Positions 7,985 through 18,689 of a stretch of DNA of 64,000 nt are shown here, one piece after another. Every line of letters starts with the position of its first letter. Positions within the stretch are counted from its first letter, which is position 1. Under the pieces are notes generated by a model that made no database searches, was not told where the DNA came from, and worked only from the letters and a program-made list of their open reading frames with translations. Made by a program: the position numbers and the translations under genes. Source of the DNA: Sulfitobacter donghicola DSW-25 = KCTC 12864 = JCM 14565 (GTDB lineage: Bacteria > Pseudomonadota > Alphaproteobacteria > Rhodobacterales > Rhodobacteraceae); assembly GCF_000622405.1 (NCBI RefSeq), contig NZ_JASF01000005.1, positions 1,178,001 to 1,242,000 of the forward strand, read 5' to 3'.

Positions 7985-10900
7985 TCAGCCGTGCTCGGGC
8001 ACAAGAATTTCACGCTTACCAACGTGGTTGGCCGGAGAGACGAGACCTTCGTCTTCCATCTGCTCGACCAATCGCGCGGCCTTGTTATAGCCGATCGCCA
8101 GTTTGCGCTGGATATATGAGGTCGAGCATTTGCGATCTTTGGTAACGATGTTTACCGCCGTATCGTACAAGGCGTCTTCACCATCAGTGTTGCCACCAGT
8201 GTTCAGACCAAGAACCGTATCGATGTCCGCTTCTTTGCCTTCCGCTGGCCCTTCGACCACGCCAGAAACATAATCAGGCTCGCCGAATTGCTTGAGGTGG
8301 TTGACGATCTCTTCAACCTCTTCATCGCTTACAAACGGGCCGTGGCAACGTACGATTTTCGAACCACCTGCCATGTACAACATGTCACCCATACCCAGCA
8401 GCTGTTCGGCGCCCATCTCACCCAAAATGGTGCGGCTGTCGATCTTGCTGGTAACTTGGAACGAAATCCGTGTGGGGAAGTTCGCTTTGATCGTACCGGT
8501 GATAACATCAACAGACGGACGCTGTGTTGCCATGATCAGGTGAATACCAGACGCACGCGCCATTTGTGCCAGACGCTGAATGCAGGCTTCGATTTCCTTA
8601 CCTGCAACCATCATCAGGTCCGCCATTTCATCGACGATCACAACGATGTAGGGTAGCTTTTCCGGTGCGTTCTCTTCCGTCTCGAAAATCGGCTCGCCCG
8701 TGTCTTCGTCAAACCCAGTCTGAACCGTACGGCTAAACATCTCGCCTTTTTCCAAGGCTTCTTTCACGCGGCCATTATAACCCTCGATGTTGCGCACGCC
8801 CATCTTGGACATTTTGCGATAGCGGTCTTCCATCTCGCCAACAGTCCATTTCAACGCAACCAGCGCTTTTTTCGGGTCTGTCACAACGGGGGAAAGAAGA
8901 TGTGGGATGCCGTCATAGACGCTGAGTTCCAGCATCTTGGGGTCGATCATAATCATGCGGCAATCTTCTGGGCTGAGCTTGTACAGCAAAGACAGGATCA
9001 TCGTGTTAATCGCCACAGATTTACCGGAACCAGTCGTACCCGCAATCAACAGGTGAGGCATCTTGGCAAGGTTGGCCACAACGGGCTCGCCACCAATGTC
9101 TTTACCCAACGCGAGCGGTAGGTTCTGGTTCCCGTCGCCAAAATCACGGCTGCTAAGAATTTCGCGCAGCACAACTTTTTCACGGTTTTCATTCGGCAGT
9201 TCGATCCCGATGACCGAGCGCCCCGGCACGGTGGATACACGCGCAGACAGCGCTGCCATTGAGCGTGCGATATCATCGGCCAAACCGATCACACGGCTGG
9301 CTTTCAAACCAGGGGCTGGCTCTAATTCATACATGGTAACAACCGGACCAGGACGAACGGCGACGATCTCACCTTTTACGCCATAATCATCCAGAACAGT
9401 CTCCAGCATGCGGGCGTTTTCTTCCAATGCTTCATCGCTCAGGTGCAACCGCGGGCTATCTTCGGGCGATTCCAAAAGGCTTAGTGGCGGCAGTTCGAAA
9501 CCCGGATGGCTGTCGTCGAAAGACAATGCGGGTTGCGCTTCGGCCTTGGCCTGTTTGCTTTGTGGCACAGGTTTACGCGTCATGGGCATGACAACACGCT
9601 TTGGCTCTGCCACAGGAATTTGAGGGGCCGCCACGGGCGCTGCTACCGGAGCAGGTGTCGGTTCAACAGGAAGAGCCTCTTCGACGACCGCAGGTTCAAC
9701 AAAGATGTTCACTTCATCCGCTTCAAAGCTTTCTGTAACCGCATCATAGCTCTCACTGGGTGCGGCATCGGCATAAACTGGGGCAGCAGGCGCCGTTGGG
9801 ATCGCACGCGCGGTCAACGGAGGCTCGGCTGGCATAGGCGCAGGAGCAGCACGCGCAGTTAGCGGTGGTTCAGCGCGTGAGGTGTTCAACAAAAGCGGGT
9901 CAGGACCACGGCCGCGGCCACGGGTCAAAGGCGCCGTTGCAGGAACATGAACAGCGTTCGTTGTCCGAACTCTGTTTTTGATAACGTCTGAAATCTTTGA
10001 TTTGATCCGTTCGTCATCAGGCGCTTCTTCCAAAACGACATCGTTTTGCGGCTCTACCAATTCCGGTTCTGGCATAACGTCAGGCCGTTTGATCAGGCCA
10101 GGCATGCGGGCAAGCAAACCGGTTTTGGCTTCCTGCGTCATTTCTGGTTGGGTTTCGTATTCCATGACATCTTCGACAACCGGCTCAGGCGCCCGTTTGC
10201 TGGAAATAATCATTGGTGCGCGGGCAGCGACAGGTGCAGTCGCTTGAACCTGTGCCTCGGCTTGGGCTTGCTCGGCAGCATAGGCTGCAGCCTGTTCATA
10301 TTCGGCACGACGCTGTTCGCGACGTTCGGCTTGTTTAACCTGAAGGCCCTGTGCAGCGCCCACCGCACCAGCAGCGCTGCGGCCCAGAATATTCATCAAT
10401 GTTGCGTAAACCATAATGGTTCCGACCAGCAAAAAGCGGCCAAAACGGGAAAGTTCCGCACGGGTGAAACCCAAAACAAAAGCGCCAAACACGAGGATAC
10501 CCGCCCCCATAAGAAGGGACATCAATTTGATCGCAAAGGTCGACCCAATCGGCAAAATCGTCAGGATTACACCCATGATCGTGTCACCAAACAGGCCACC
10601 CAAACCAAAATTATGCGTTTGCACCCACTCGGCGCCCGGTGTCAGGGTTGCCGCATAGATAGACCCAAATGCCAAAGCGATCGGAGCAAAAATCACACGC
10701 CCCATGGCGCGTTCTTGGCCGCGGTGGAATGCAAAACGAAGCCCCCAAACCAGCAAAACCAAAGCAAGGCCCCATGCCCCCCAACCAACAATCATAAACA
10801 GCGGCGCGGCAAGAGAAGCGCCCATGCGCCCCAGCCAGTTTTGCGCTGGTGCATCCGTGGCAAGCATCCAGTTTGGATCATCTGGCGTATAGCTGCCGAT

Positions 10901-11026
10901 CATCATTGCAGCCATGACACCCAGCACCACCAAACCGATGCCCAGCAATTCCTTGCCACGTTTTTCAATCGCTTCAGCTGTTGTGCTGTCTAGTAGTGGC
11001 TCGCGCCCGCGTGTTTGAAATGCCAT
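7985..11026 (-). CDS. ftsK: DNA translocase FtsK
   Basis: FtsK pumps chromosome ends through the closing septum and activates XerCD recombination at dif. The 1013-aa protein has an N-terminal domain with several membrane helices within residues 28-215, a Pro/Ala-rich linker to about 520, and a RecA-like motor. Walker A GTTGSGKS lies at 663-670, Walker [10 protein letters not shown] near 795, and [21 protein letters not shown] follows. The C-terminal gamma winged helix, which reads KOPS sites, ends the protein with [23 protein letters not shown]. The ATG at 11026 is preceded by GAGGGACGAG. The gene begins 12 bases after the aminotransferase stop, so they are likely cotranscribed. Confidence 0.97.
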   Translation of the reverse strand: MAFQTRGREPLLDSTTAEAIEKRGKELLGIGLVVLGVMAAMMIGSYTPDDPNWMLATDAPAQNWLGRMGASLAAPLFMIVGWGAWGLALVLLVWGLRFAFHRGQERAMGRVIFAPIALAFGSIYAATLTPGAEWVQTHNFGLGGLFGDTIMGVILTILPIGSTFAIKLMSLLMGAGILVFGAFVLGFTRAELSRFGRFLLVGTIMVYATLMNILGRSAAGAVGAAQGLQVKQAERREQRRAEYEQAAAYAAEQAQAEAQVQATAPVAARAPMIISSKRAPEPVVEDVMEYETQPEMTQEAKTGLLARMPGLIKRPDVMPEPELVEPQNDVVLEEAPDDERIKSKISDVIKNRVRTTNAVHVPATAPLTRGRGRGPDPLLLNTSRAEPPLTARAAPAPMPAEPPLTARAIPTAPAAPVYADAAPSESYDAVTESFEADEVNIFVEPAVVEEALPVEPTPAPVAAPVAAPQIPVAEPKRVVMPMTRKPVPQSKQAKAEAQPALSFDDSHPGFELPPLSLLESPEDSPRLHLSDEALEENARMLETVLDDYGVKGEIVAVRPGPVVTMYELEPAPGLKASRVIGLADDIARSMAALSARVSTVPGRSVIGIELPNENREKVVLREILSSRDFGDGNQNLPLALGKDIGGEPVVANLAKMPHLLIAGTTGSGKSVAINTMILSLLYKLSPEDCRMIMIDPKMLELSVYDGIPHLLSPVVTDPKKALVALKWTVGEMEDRYRKMSKMGVRNIEGYNGRVKEALEKGEMFSRTVQTGFDEDTGEPIFETEENAPEKLPYIVVIVDEMADLMMVAGKEIEACIQRLAQMARASGIHLIMATQRPSVDVITGTIKANFPTRISFQVTSKIDSRTILGEMGAEQLLGMGDMLYMAGGSKIVRCHGPFVSDEEVEEIVNHLKQFGEPDYVSGVVEGPAEGKEADIDTVLGLNTGGNTDGEDALYDTAVNIVTKDRKCSTSYIQRKLAIGYNKAARLVEQMEDEGLVSPANHVGKREILVPEHG

Positions 11027-11038
11027 AACTCGTCCCTC

Positions 11039-12226
11039 TTAAACCGCATAAAGACAGTCACGGATGGCTTGCAGCCCCCGCTCTGTCTCTTCTTTTGGGG
11101 CCACGAGGGCCGCTCTTATATATTTCTTGCCGGGGTTTTCGACGCCCGGAACGTCTTGCGCTAGGTAGCCGCCGGGCAAAACCTTTACGCCTGTTTCGCG
11201 CCACAGCTTTACGGCTGCTTCTTCATCATCTTCGACAGGAAGCCACAAAAAGAAACCTGCCTCAGGGCTTACATAGCCCGGAACATTTCCAAAGATGCGA
11301 TCTGCGATGTCGAATTTTTCCGCGTATAGTGCGCGGTTCTCTACAACGTGATCTTCGTCGTTCCAGACCGCTGCCGCAGCCTCCTGAAGTGGAAGCGGCA
11401 GAGGCGCACCAGAATAATTGCGCAGCTGCTTGATCTCGCTGATCGACTTGGCCCCTGAAGCCACAAACCCCGATCTGAGACCAGGAAGATTGGATCGTTT
11501 GCTGAGGCTGTGGAAAATCGCAACACGGTTCAGATCAACGCCCATTTCATACGCGACCTGCAAGGCACCCACTGGCGGCTCGTTCCGATAAACCTCTGAA
11601 TAGCACTCATCCGCGAAAATCAGGAAATCGTGCTGTTCAGCCAGACGAATTAGGTTTTCCCAATAGCTGCGCGTTGCAACTGCGCCTTGAGGGTTTGCAG
11701 GAGAGCAAACATAAACCGCAACAGTGCGATCCAACGTGGCCGCATCAACCGCATGGAAATCAGGCAAATGCCCCGTCTCGACGGTGGCGTTCACCATCAC
11801 AGGGTCACACGCGCCAGAAATCGCCCCGATCATATAGACCTGATAAAACGGGTTCGGCATCAGGATCGCAGGCTTTTGGCCATTCTTGGTTTCAGGGCAC
11901 AGCGCGATCACCGCGTTATACAAACCCTCACGCGTACCGTTCAGCGCCATAACCTGCGTTTCGGCATCTACCGGAACGCCGTAGCGGCGATTAACCCAGC
12001 CAGCGATTGCCGCCTTTAGGGTCGGACTGCCGTCGTTTGGTGGATAGCGGTTAAACCCCGCCGCATTCTCGACGATCACGTCGGTTACCCAAGCCGGAAA
12101 CACATGTTTCGGCTCGCCTATGGTCATCTGGATCAGCGGACCCCCCCCCTCGTGCACGTCTAAAAGAGCACGCAAACGGGGCCACGCATGAGCAGGAAGG
12201 TTCGAAAACCGCTCAGGAAAATTCAT
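11039..12226 (-). CDS. Class I/II PLP-dependent aminotransferase (possibly succinyldiaminopimelate type)
   Basis: This 395-aa fold-type I aminotransferase has the PLP-binding lysine at residue 243 in FHSLSKRSNLPGLRSGF, with the usual YVCSPANPQGAV and FADECYSEVY motifs earlier. The overall pattern, starting NFPERFSNLPAHAWPRLRALL, resembles proteins annotated as N-succinyldiaminopimelate aminotransferase (DapC) in lysine and cell-wall precursor synthesis. Another substrate is possible. The ATG at 12226 is preferred over an adjacent TTG. It lies 116 bases after the amidase gene and 12 bases before ftsK. Confidence 0.85.
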   Translation of the reverse strand: MNFPERFSNLPAHAWPRLRALLDVHEGGGPLIQMTIGEPKHVFPAWVTDVIVENAAGFNRYPPNDGSPTLKAAIAGWVNRRYGVPVDAETQVMALNGTREGLYNAVIALCPETKNGQKPAILMPNPFYQVYMIGAISGACDPVMVNATVETGHLPDFHAVDAATLDRTVAVYVCSPANPQGAVATRSYWENLIRLAEQHDFLIFADECYSEVYRNEPPVGALQVAYEMGVDLNRVAIFHSLSKRSNLPGLRSGFVASGAKSISEIKQLRNYSGAPLPLPLQEAAAAVWNDEDHVVENRALYAEKFDIADRIFGNVPGYVSPEAGFFLWLPVEDDEEAAVKLWRETGVKVLPGGYLAQDVPGVENPGKKYIRAALVAPKEETERGLQAIRDCLYAV

Positions 12227-12342
12227 CAAAACTGCCTCGGATCGGGATCGTTATCGCCCCGTTTGTCCCAAGGTAGCTTAATTCGCCGCCTGTCGTCTAG
12301 GAAAAATCCGATGGAAATGCGCCGCTTGTGGCATTTTCGCCG

Positions 12343-13671
12343 TTAACGAAGTGCCGCCGCAGCTGCCTCGCCCAAACGCAGTACCGCACTGTCCTGATCA
12401 GGTGCGGCAAGGATCATTAAACCACAGCTAGGCGTGTCTGTTGGTAGGCTTAAACTGCACAGACCCAGCAGATTTCCCAGCCGCGTATTGCGCAACGCCA
12501 GCAGGTTTTCCGTCACATAATATTCAGGGTCTGAATTCAGCCGCTCCAAATTCGGTGGCAGGATCGGTGCCGTTGGGGCCAGTACCGCGTCATAGCGGGC
12601 CGTTGCCTGATCATAAGCCACCCGCGCCGCCTCCAGCTTGGCCCATGCAGCCACATAATCAGGGCCCGAATATTCCGTTCCCAATCGGAAACGGCGCAAG
12701 ATTTCCGAATACATTTTTTCAGGAGCCGCTTCGATAACGTCACGCCACAGGCCATAGGCCTCGGATGTCATGAGCTGGCCCGAAACATCCAAAGCCTGCT
12801 GCGCCGCGGGCACCTTGATGGTTTCGATGACCGCTCCGGCTTCTTTTAGCTTTTCGACGGCCCGCAAGAATGCCCCTTTTGGCGCGTCCCGCTGGTCTTC
12901 CATCATGACCGTTTCCATAATGGCAAAGCGGCGCCCTTCTAGTGACGCGCCACGCAAATCTGGCGCTTTACTACCTTCCATCGCAGCGGTCAGCAGCGCC
13001 GCATCTTCGACCGAGCGACACAAAGGGCCAACCGTGTCGAATTTTAGCGCCAACGGAACAACCCCTTCAAGGCTAAGCCGCCCATGCGTTGTTTTGAGCC
13101 CAACCAGATCATTCCATGCAGCGGGAATGCGAACGGATCCCCCCGTGTCTGATCCAATGCTGGCCGCAGCCAATCCAAAGGCAACCGACGCCGCTGATCC
13201 AGATGATGACCCCCCTGGCACCGCATCAGCGTCATTCACACAGGGTGGTGTATTTGTTGACGGGTTATAGCCCAGACCAGAAAAGGCCAATTCGCTCATG
13301 TGAACCTTACCCAAGCAGACCAAACCGGCAGCGGTAGCGTTCTGCAACACCAGCGCGTCATGTTCTGGCACGCGCCCCTCTAACAGCTTGGTGCCTGCTT
13401 CGGTAACAATCCCCGCCGTATCGTACAGGTCTTTCCAGCTGATCGGCACGCCATCCAGCAAAGACAATCGGTGACCAGACTGCGCGCGGGCCGCTGCAGC
13501 CTTTGCCTCGGCGCGGGCACGATCTGCCGTAACACGCGCATAAATTTTGTCCCGCAGCGGGTGGGCATCGATTGCCGACAGATAAGTCTCACACAGGGCG
13601 ACCGGATCAATTTCACCCGCGCCTATTCCCCGCCCCAGATCTGCCGCCGTCATTTCCAACCAAACTTGCAT
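12343..13671 (-). CDS. Amidase-signature family hydrolase
   Basis: This 442-aa protein has the Ser-cisSer-Lys triad of the amidase signature family. Lys80 is in SWKDLYDTAG, the Gly/Ser-rich loop is GGSSSGSAASVA, and the nucleophile candidate Ser179 is in DTGGSVRIP. Members hydrolyse simple amides, ureido acids or act as GatA; no gatB or gatC is beside it and the neighbourhood is not decisive, so it is best called a general amidase. The ATG at 13671 follows AAAGGTGAGC. It heads the leftward block with the aminotransferase and ftsK and is divergent from the UbiH-type gene. Confidence 0.85.
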   Translation of the reverse strand: MQVWLEMTAADLGRGIGAGEIDPVALCETYLSAIDAHPLRDKIYARVTADRARAEAKAAAARAQSGHRLSLLDGVPISWKDLYDTAGIVTEAGTKLLEGRVPEHDALVLQNATAAGLVCLGKVHMSELAFSGLGYNPSTNTPPCVNDADAVPGGSSSGSAASVAFGLAAASIGSDTGGSVRIPAAWNDLVGLKTTHGRLSLEGVVPLALKFDTVGPLCRSVEDAALLTAAMEGSKAPDLRGASLEGRRFAIMETVMMEDQRDAPKGAFLRAVEKLKEAGAVIETIKVPAAQQALDVSGQLMTSEAYGLWRDVIEAAPEKMYSEILRRFRLGTEYSGPDYVAAWAKLEAARVAYDQATARYDAVLAPTAPILPPNLERLNSDPEYYVTENLLALRNTRLGNLLGLCSLSLPTDTPSCGLMILAAPDQDSAVLRLGEAAAAALR

Positions 13672-13757
13672 GTGCTCACCTTTGAAAATCATTTTGTGTG
13701 ACGGTAGCGGCGCTTAGGCGCATGGACAATCCCCCGCTAGCCACCATATTTAGCGGT

Positions 13758-14984
13758 ATGAGTTTTGATACAGATATCGTGATCGTCGGAGGGGGGCTTA
13801 GCGGCCCTACCCTTGCCCTTGCTTTGGCTGCCAGCGGCCTGAACGTTACCGTGATTGACGCCCAAAAGGCGCAACTACGCACCGCTGACGATTTTGATGG
13901 GCGTTCATATGCTTTGGCGCTCACCTCGGTTCGGCTTCTCGAAGGGATCGGCCTTTGGCAGGCTGTCGCTGAGCATGCGCAGCCCATGTTAGAGATCAAA
14001 GTCACCGACGGGCGCGCAGGCGAGGGGCCGTCGCCTTTCTTCATGCATTTTGACCACGCCGAAATCGAAGAAGGCCCGATGGGCCATATGATCGAAGACC
14101 GCTACCTGCGCCGCGCCTTGATGGAGGCGATGGCCAACGATGACCGCGTGCAGGTGATGAACGGTGAAACGGTTGTGGGTCAAACACCAGATACAACGGG
14201 CGTGACGCTGACCCTCGCGTCAGGCAAACAAATCCGTGCGCGTCTATGTGTTGCGGCGGATGGTCGATCATCAGGCACCGCCGCCCGCGCGGGTATCAAA
14301 AGGACGGGTTGGGGATATGGCCAAACCGCACTGGTTTGCGCGGTTAATCACGAGCTGCCTCACGATGGGATTGCGCATCAGTTCTTTATGCCCCCCGGAC
14401 CTTTGGCGATCTTACCCCTTACTGGAAACCGCAGTTCGATCGTTTGGTCGGAAACAACCGATAACGCGGCGCGGATACACGGCCTGCCCGATGCAGAATA
14501 CCTAGATGTTCTGCGCCCCCGCTTTGGCGATTTCTTGGGCGATATTTCCCTTGCCGGAGCACGCTATACCTACCCGCTCAGCCTGTCTTTGACTCATGAC
14601 ATGATATCAGACCGGATTGCCCTGTTGGGCGATAGCGCCCATGGCGTGCACCCGATTGCGGGACAAGGTCTGAACGCTGGTTTCCGCGATATCGCGGCCC
14701 TATGCGAAGTCATCGTAGACGCGCAACGGCGCGGTGAAGACTTTGGCGCAAGCGTCGCCTTGGGGCGGTACCAAGAATGGCGGCGTTTTGACAACGTATC
14801 CCTCGCCCTTGCGACAGATAGCTTTAACCGCATGTTTTCAAATGATAATGCGTTTATTCGGCTTGCCCGTGATATCGGCATGGGAGTTATCAACTCGCTC
14901 CCCGGTTTGCGCCGCACCTTCATTCGCGAGGCCGCTGGCCTGAACGGAGACCTGCCACGTTTGATGCGCGGCCTCCCGTTATAA
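13758..14984 (+). CDS. UbiH/UbiF/COQ6-family FAD-dependent hydroxylase
   Basis: This is a flavin monooxygenase of the ubiquinone-biosynthesis hydroxylase group (408 aa). The dinucleotide fold is at the N-terminus (DIVIVGGGLSGPTLALAL), and the second FAD motif GDSAHGVHPIAGQGLN begins at residue 291, the signature of the UbiH/VisC group. It should hydroxylate the ring of a polyprenyl-phenol intermediate; the ring position cannot be read from sequence. The ATG at 13758 begins the flavin fold; an ATG 36 bases upstream and a GTG-like start are also in frame, and no start has a strong ribosome site. Confidence 0.88.
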   Translation: MSFDTDIVIVGGGLSGPTLALALAASGLNVTVIDAQKAQLRTADDFDGRSYALALTSVRLLEGIGLWQAVAEHAQPMLEIKVTDGRAGEGPSPFFMHFDHAEIEEGPMGHMIEDRYLRRALMEAMANDDRVQVMNGETVVGQTPDTTGVTLTLASGKQIRARLCVAADGRSSGTAARAGIKRTGWGYGQTALVCAVNHELPHDGIAHQFFMPPGPLAILPLTGNRSSIVWSETTDNAARIHGLPDAEYLDVLRPRFGDFLGDISLAGARYTYPLSLSLTHDMISDRIALLGDSAHGVHPIAGQGLNAGFRDIAALCEVIVDAQRRGEDFGASVALGRYQEWRRFDNVSLALATDSFNRMFSNDNAFIRLARDIGMGVINSLPGLRRTFIREAAGLNGDLPRLMRGLPL

Positions 14985-14995
14985 ACGCTGACTGA

Positions 14996-15181
14996 TCAAT
15001 CTAGGACCCGCGCCTCATCGATCAGCATAACGGGGATGCCATTGCGGATCGGATAGGCAAGCCCTGCGGATTTTGACACCAGCTCCTGCGCTTCGGCGTC
15101 ATATCTAAGGGTTTCATGGCTGCGAGGGCAAATCAGCGCCTCCAGCATCCGGCGATCAAATTCAATAACTGTTTCTATCAT
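14996..15181 (-). CDS. Trm112-family (UPF0434/YcaR-like) small protein
   Basis: This 61-aa protein matches the Trm112/YcaR family: [16 protein letters not shown] near the N-terminus and [18 protein letters not shown] near the C-terminus. Only one cysteine of the zinc-binding pattern is present, as in many bacterial relatives. Its start overlaps the stop of the Lon-domain gene by 4 bases, so the pair is translationally coupled. Bacterial function is not settled. Confidence 0.88.
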   Translation of the reverse strand: MIETVIEFDRRMLEALICPRSHETLRYDAEAQELVSKSAGLAYPIRNGIPVMLIDEARVLD

Positions 15182-15822
15182 TGCAACAACTCTCCGTCTG
15201 ATCCGCCGCGCAGGGCAAATTCTATCAAAGTGACAAGCGTTTCACGCCGCGTGCTGAGCGAAGGCGCCTCAAGCAACGCTTGTTTATCCTCTTCGTCGAA
15301 ATCCAACATCATCGACAACGAATTGATCAGCAGCTCATCTTCAGCGTCTTTCAGTGTTTCCCAATCCGCAGAAAGGCCGCGTTCGTCAAAATAGCGCGAC
15401 AAAGCCTCAAGGAAATTTGCCCGATCAAAAGCATCGTCAACTTCCGCACCTTCCAGATCAAGGTCGAAACCCTCCCAAGACACATCGCAGCGACGGTAGG
15501 GGGCAAAACTCTCTACCTCTTTTAACACGCGGAACCGTGAGACACCTGTAAGGGTGATCATATAGCGGCCGTCTTCGGTTTCTGAAAACTGGCTGATCCG
15601 ACCGACGCAGCCGATTGTTTGCAACCCCGGCCCGTCACGCCCTGGAACCACATTGGGCTGAACCATGCCGATCAACCGTGTCCCTGTCTTCAACGCATCT
15701 TCAACCATCTGAAGATAGCGGGGTTCAAAGATGTTTAATGGAAGACGAGAGCGCGGCAATAGCAGCGCCCCCTCTAGCGGGAAAATCGATAGCGTGTCTG
15801 GTAGATCAGCAGCATTGGTCAT
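15178..15822 (-). CDS. LON-substrate-binding-domain protein (Lon N-domain only)
   Basis: This 214-aa protein consists of a Lon N-terminal-type domain without ATPase or protease parts. Diagnostic stretches are [23 protein letters not shown] and [24 protein letters not shown]. Such stand-alone proteins are widespread in alphaproteobacteria; their role is not established, and substrate or adaptor functions have been suggested from the domain alone. It lies 25 bases after the thioredoxin/TPR gene and overlaps the Trm112-like gene by 4 bases, giving a three-gene leftward operon. Confidence 0.88.
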   Translation of the reverse strand: MTNAADLPDTLSIFPLEGALLLPRSRLPLNIFEPRYLQMVEDALKTGTRLIGMVQPNVVPGRDGPGLQTIGCVGRISQFSETEDGRYMITLTGVSRFRVLKEVESFAPYRRCDVSWEGFDLDLEGAEVDDAFDRANFLEALSRYFDERGLSADWETLKDAEDELLINSLSMMLDFDEEDKQALLEAPSLSTRRETLVTLIEFALRGGSDGELLQ

Positions 15823-15847
15823 TGATGGCAGGTCGTTCTCCGAAGGG

Positions 15848-16765
15848 TTAAGCGAAGATCATCGAGCTGAGCTTGCGCCGCCCGTTGAGCGCGACAGGGT
15901 CATTTGGTTTTAGCGCGTCAAAGATGGTGAAAAGCTGGGCCTTAGCCGCGCCATCATTCCATTCGCGGTCCCGTTTGAACAGCTCTAACAATTGCTCGAC
16001 ACCCGCCTCTGCATCGCCATTCGCATATAGCGCCTGAGCCAGATCAAATCGGGCTTGGTGGTCATCTGGGTTCGCCTCAACAGCGGCTGTCAATTCAGCG
16101 ACCGGCCCCGCGTCTGCAGCTTGGCGGGCAAGTTCAAGCTGCGCGTGGGCTGCTTCGAGTTCGGGTGTTGTGGAAATTTCGATCGGCGCACCGTTCAGCA
16201 GCCCCTCTGCCTGATCCAGATCACCCAAAGCGATATGCGCGCGCACCGCGCCACCGTAGGCAGCAGCGTGCTGTGGGTCTTCGCCCAAGATCGCCGCAAA
16301 AGTCTGCGCCGCATCTTCGGCCTGCCCCTCGGCCAACATTTCTTCGGCGGCCTCGACAGCGTCATTCAGCGTATCCGTAGCGGATTCGCCGCCAGATGCC
16401 TTGATCACGCGATCAATAAATTCAACCATTTCCGACTGGGGAACAGCGCCCTGAAAGCCATCAATCGGCTGGCCTTGCCAAAAGGCATAGACGGTCGGGA
16501 TAGATTGAATTTGCAGCTGACCCGCGATCATCTGCGCTTCATCTACGTTGACCTTCACCATCTTCACCGCGCCTTTGGCTGCGGTGACCGCCGCCTCAAG
16601 CTGAGGCCCAAGGGTTTTGCATGGGCCGCACCAAGGCGCCCAGAAATCCACGATGATCGGGGTCGTCTGGGACGCCTCGACAACATCGGCCATGAAATTG
16701 GCTTCGGTTGTGTCCTTGATCAAGTCATCGGCTGGGGCAGCTGCGGAAAGGTTGAGATCCATCAT
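15848..16765 (-). CDS. Thioredoxin-TPR protein (CnoX/YbbN-like)
   Basis: This 305-aa protein has a thioredoxin domain at about residues 20-125 with active site WCGPCK (Cys46 and Cys49), followed by an alanine-rich helical region with tetratricopeptide-like repeats to the end (for example EANPDDHQARFDLAQALYANGD). This is the layout of CnoX (YbbN), a holdase that protects proteins from chlorine-type oxidation and hands them to GroEL. Here both cysteines are kept, unlike E. coli. Two adjacent ATG codons start it; the first, at 16765, has TAGGA upstream. First gene of a three-gene operon. Confidence 0.88.
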   Translation of the reverse strand: MMDLNLSAAAPADDLIKDTTEANFMADVVEASQTTPIIVDFWAPWCGPCKTLGPQLEAAVTAAKGAVKMVKVNVDEAQMIAGQLQIQSIPTVYAFWQGQPIDGFQGAVPQSEMVEFIDRVIKASGGESATDTLNDAVEAAEEMLAEGQAEDAAQTFAAILGEDPQHAAAYGGAVRAHIALGDLDQAEGLLNGAPIEISTTPELEAAHAQLELARQAADAGPVAELTAAVEANPDDHQARFDLAQALYANGDAEAGVEQLLELFKRDREWNDGAAKAQLFTIFDALKPNDPVALNGRRKLSSMIFA

Positions 16766-16845
16766 GTCATCGGTCCTAATGTGCGGTTCTTAAACAGTTG
16801 AGACACATATGTGACCTCAACGCTTGGTTTCAAAGAGGCTTAGCC

Positions 16846-17634
16846 TCAAACATCAAAAGTTGCAAAAACTGGCGCGTGGTCGGATGGTTTTTCCCAACCC
16901 CGTGCTGGGCGCAAAACACGGCTGCTGTGGGCGGATGTGGAAATATCCGGCGTGGACCACACATGATCCAATCTGCGACCTTTGTCAGCGGCATCCCAAT
17001 CTTTGGCGCGGTAGCTCCACCAGCTGTAAAGAAGCCCATCCGGAATGTCCTGACGCGTGATATCAATCCATTTACCTGCGTCTTGTGTTTGGGCCAGCGC
17101 CTCAACCTCAACAGGGGTGTGGCTCACAACTTTGAGCAGCTTTTTATGATCCCAGACATCATCCTCGCGGGGGGCAATGTTCAGATCGCCCACAAGGATG
17201 GATTTCTTTGGCGATTCCGCGTGGAAAAAATCGCGCATCTCGGCGAGGTAATCCATCTTCTGGCCGAACTTTTCATTCACCTCCCGATCCGCAACATCGC
17301 CCCCTGCTGGGACGTAGAAATTGTGAACCGTCACGCCATTCGGCAGCTTTGCCGCAACATGGCGCGCATGGCCTAGTTGAGCAAAATCATGTGCGCCCGC
17401 TGGCTCAAGCGGCAGCTTGGACAGGATCGCAACGCCATTATAGCCCTTTTGCCCTTCGGCAACCATATGGCTGTATCCCAGCGCGCTAAAAGCCTCCATC
17501 GGGATCTTATCAACAGGGCTTTTGCATTCTTGCAGGCACAGAACATCCGGCCCTTCTTCCTCCAATAGTTTGCACACAATGGGTTCGCGCAAACGAACTG
17601 AATTGATGTTCCAAGTGGCAAGGGTAAAGGACAT
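16846..17634 (-). CDS. xthA: Exodeoxyribonuclease III
   Basis: This AP endonuclease and 3'-exonuclease acts in base-excision repair. The 262-aa protein has all the signatures of the family: TWNINSVRLR at the start, metal-binding Glu36 in LQECKS, GDLNIAPREDDVWDH in the middle, LDHVW, and SDHAPV with His253 near the end. The ATG at 17634 follows CAGGAGCGCG; a long upstream extension in the same frame has no support and crosses a terminator. It is transcribed alone. Confidence 0.95.
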   Translation of the reverse strand: MSFTLATWNINSVRLREPIVCKLLEEEGPDVLCLQECKSPVDKIPMEAFSALGYSHMVAEGQKGYNGVAILSKLPLEPAGAHDFAQLGHARHVAAKLPNGVTVHNFYVPAGGDVADREVNEKFGQKMDYLAEMRDFFHAESPKKSILVGDLNIAPREDDVWDHKKLLKVVSHTPVEVEALAQTQDAGKWIDITRQDIPDGLLYSWWSYRAKDWDAADKGRRLDHVWSTPDISTSAHSSRVLRPARGWEKPSDHAPVFATFDV

Positions 17635-17704
17635 GCGCCGCGCTCCTGAGTTGACTTGCGCCACCCTAACCCGACCAGCCAACAGCAACCACAAGAAACA
17701 CAAC

Positions 17705-17733
17705 AAAAAAGACCGGGCACAATGGCCCGGCCA
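17705..17733 (-). terminator. Rho-independent terminator after the response-regulator gene
   Basis: CCGGGC at 17713-17718 pairs with 17725-17730 around a 6-base loop, extended by partly paired flanks. The minus-strand reading continues into a run of six T. It separates the regulator gene from xthA. Confidence 0.8.
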
Positions 17734-17837
17734 AGTCCAACAGGGAGTTAGAGTGGAAATTGACCCGTCCACTCTTCTTCGGGCTCAAACCGACAGGAAA
17801 CTCATGAAAAAAACCTGTCCGGAATTCTATAGAAAGC

Positions 17838-18524
17838 TTAGACCATCAAGCGATAGCCGCCGGATTCAGTAATCAGCAACCGCGCGTTGGATGGGTCGGG
17901 TTCGATTTTCTGGCGCAAGCGGTAAATATGCGTTTCCAGCGTGTGCGTGGTTACTCCGGCGTTATAGCCCCACACCTCATGCAGCAGCACATCCCGCGCA
18001 ACGACCCCTTCGGATGAGCGGTGCAGGAATTTGAGGATGTTTGTTTCTTTCTCGGTGAGGCGAACCTTGGTTTCATCTTCGCGGATCAACATCTTCATGG
18101 ATGGTTTGAAGGTATACGGCCCAAGCTGGAAAATCGCGTCTTCGGATTGTTCATGCGTACGAAGCTGGCTGCGAATGCGCGCCAAAAGAACAGGGAATTT
18201 GAACGGCTTGGAAACATAATCATTTGCGCCAGCATCCAGACCCAAAATTGTGTCGGCATCGCCATCATGGCCCGTCAGCATCATGATCGGGCTTTTGATA
18301 CCTTGCTTGCGCAGCAGGCGGCACAGCTCACGGCCATCTGTGTCTGGCAGGCCCACATCGAGGATCAGCAAATCATAGATCATTTCCTTGGCGCGGGTCA
18401 TTGCCTCGGCACCATTTGCGGCCTCAAAGACATCAAAGTCTTCGGTCATGATCAACTGCTCACTTAACGCTTCGCGCAGGTCGTCGTCGTCATCTACAAG
18501 CAATATCTTTTTGAGCTGGGCCAT
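17838..18524 (-). CDS. OmpR-family response regulator (CenR-like candidate)
   Basis: This 228-aa two-component regulator has a receiver domain with acidic pocket DDDDD at 11-15, phospho-acceptor Asp56 in LILDVGLPD and Lys106 in VSKPFKF, then an OmpR-type winged helix ending in RLRQKIEPDPSNARLLITESGGYRLMV. No kinase gene is adjacent. The orphan context and the DDDDDLREALSEQL opening recall CenR, an essential envelope regulator of alphaproteobacteria, but that is inference. The ATG at 18524 follows GGAGAAG; the longer frame to 18644 has no site. Divergent from ribA across 165 bases that contain one GANTC site near 18543. Confidence 0.9.
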   Translation of the reverse strand: MAQLKKILLVDDDDDLREALSEQLIMTEDFDVFEAANGAEAMTRAKEMIYDLLILDVGLPDTDGRELCRLLRKQGIKSPIMMLTGHDGDADTILGLDAGANDYVSKPFKFPVLLARIRSQLRTHEQSEDAIFQLGPYTFKPSMKMLIREDETKVRLTEKETNILKFLHRSSEGVVARDVLLHEVWGYNAGVTTHTLETHIYRLRQKIEPDPSNARLLITESGGYRLMV

Positions 18525-18689
18525 CGTGCTTCTCCATTCCGTTGAGTCAAAGATATGGATGTGTAGCCATACAACAAGGGGGTGAAGTATTTCCTCACAT
18601 CGCTGTGTCGCAATGCGGTCAAATGTTTCAATTCCCGCCCTCATGACCTAAATATCAGTCAACAGACCTGATGAGTTGTAACATTCGCC

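Noticed and set aside
10046..10993. A 315-codon frame opposite the ftsK linker and N-terminal region
   Set aside because: Antisense shadow; the ftsK frame has full motif support and this frame has none.
16055..16801. A 248-codon frame opposite the thioredoxin-TPR gene
   Set aside because: Antisense shadow; composition and lack of ribosome site.
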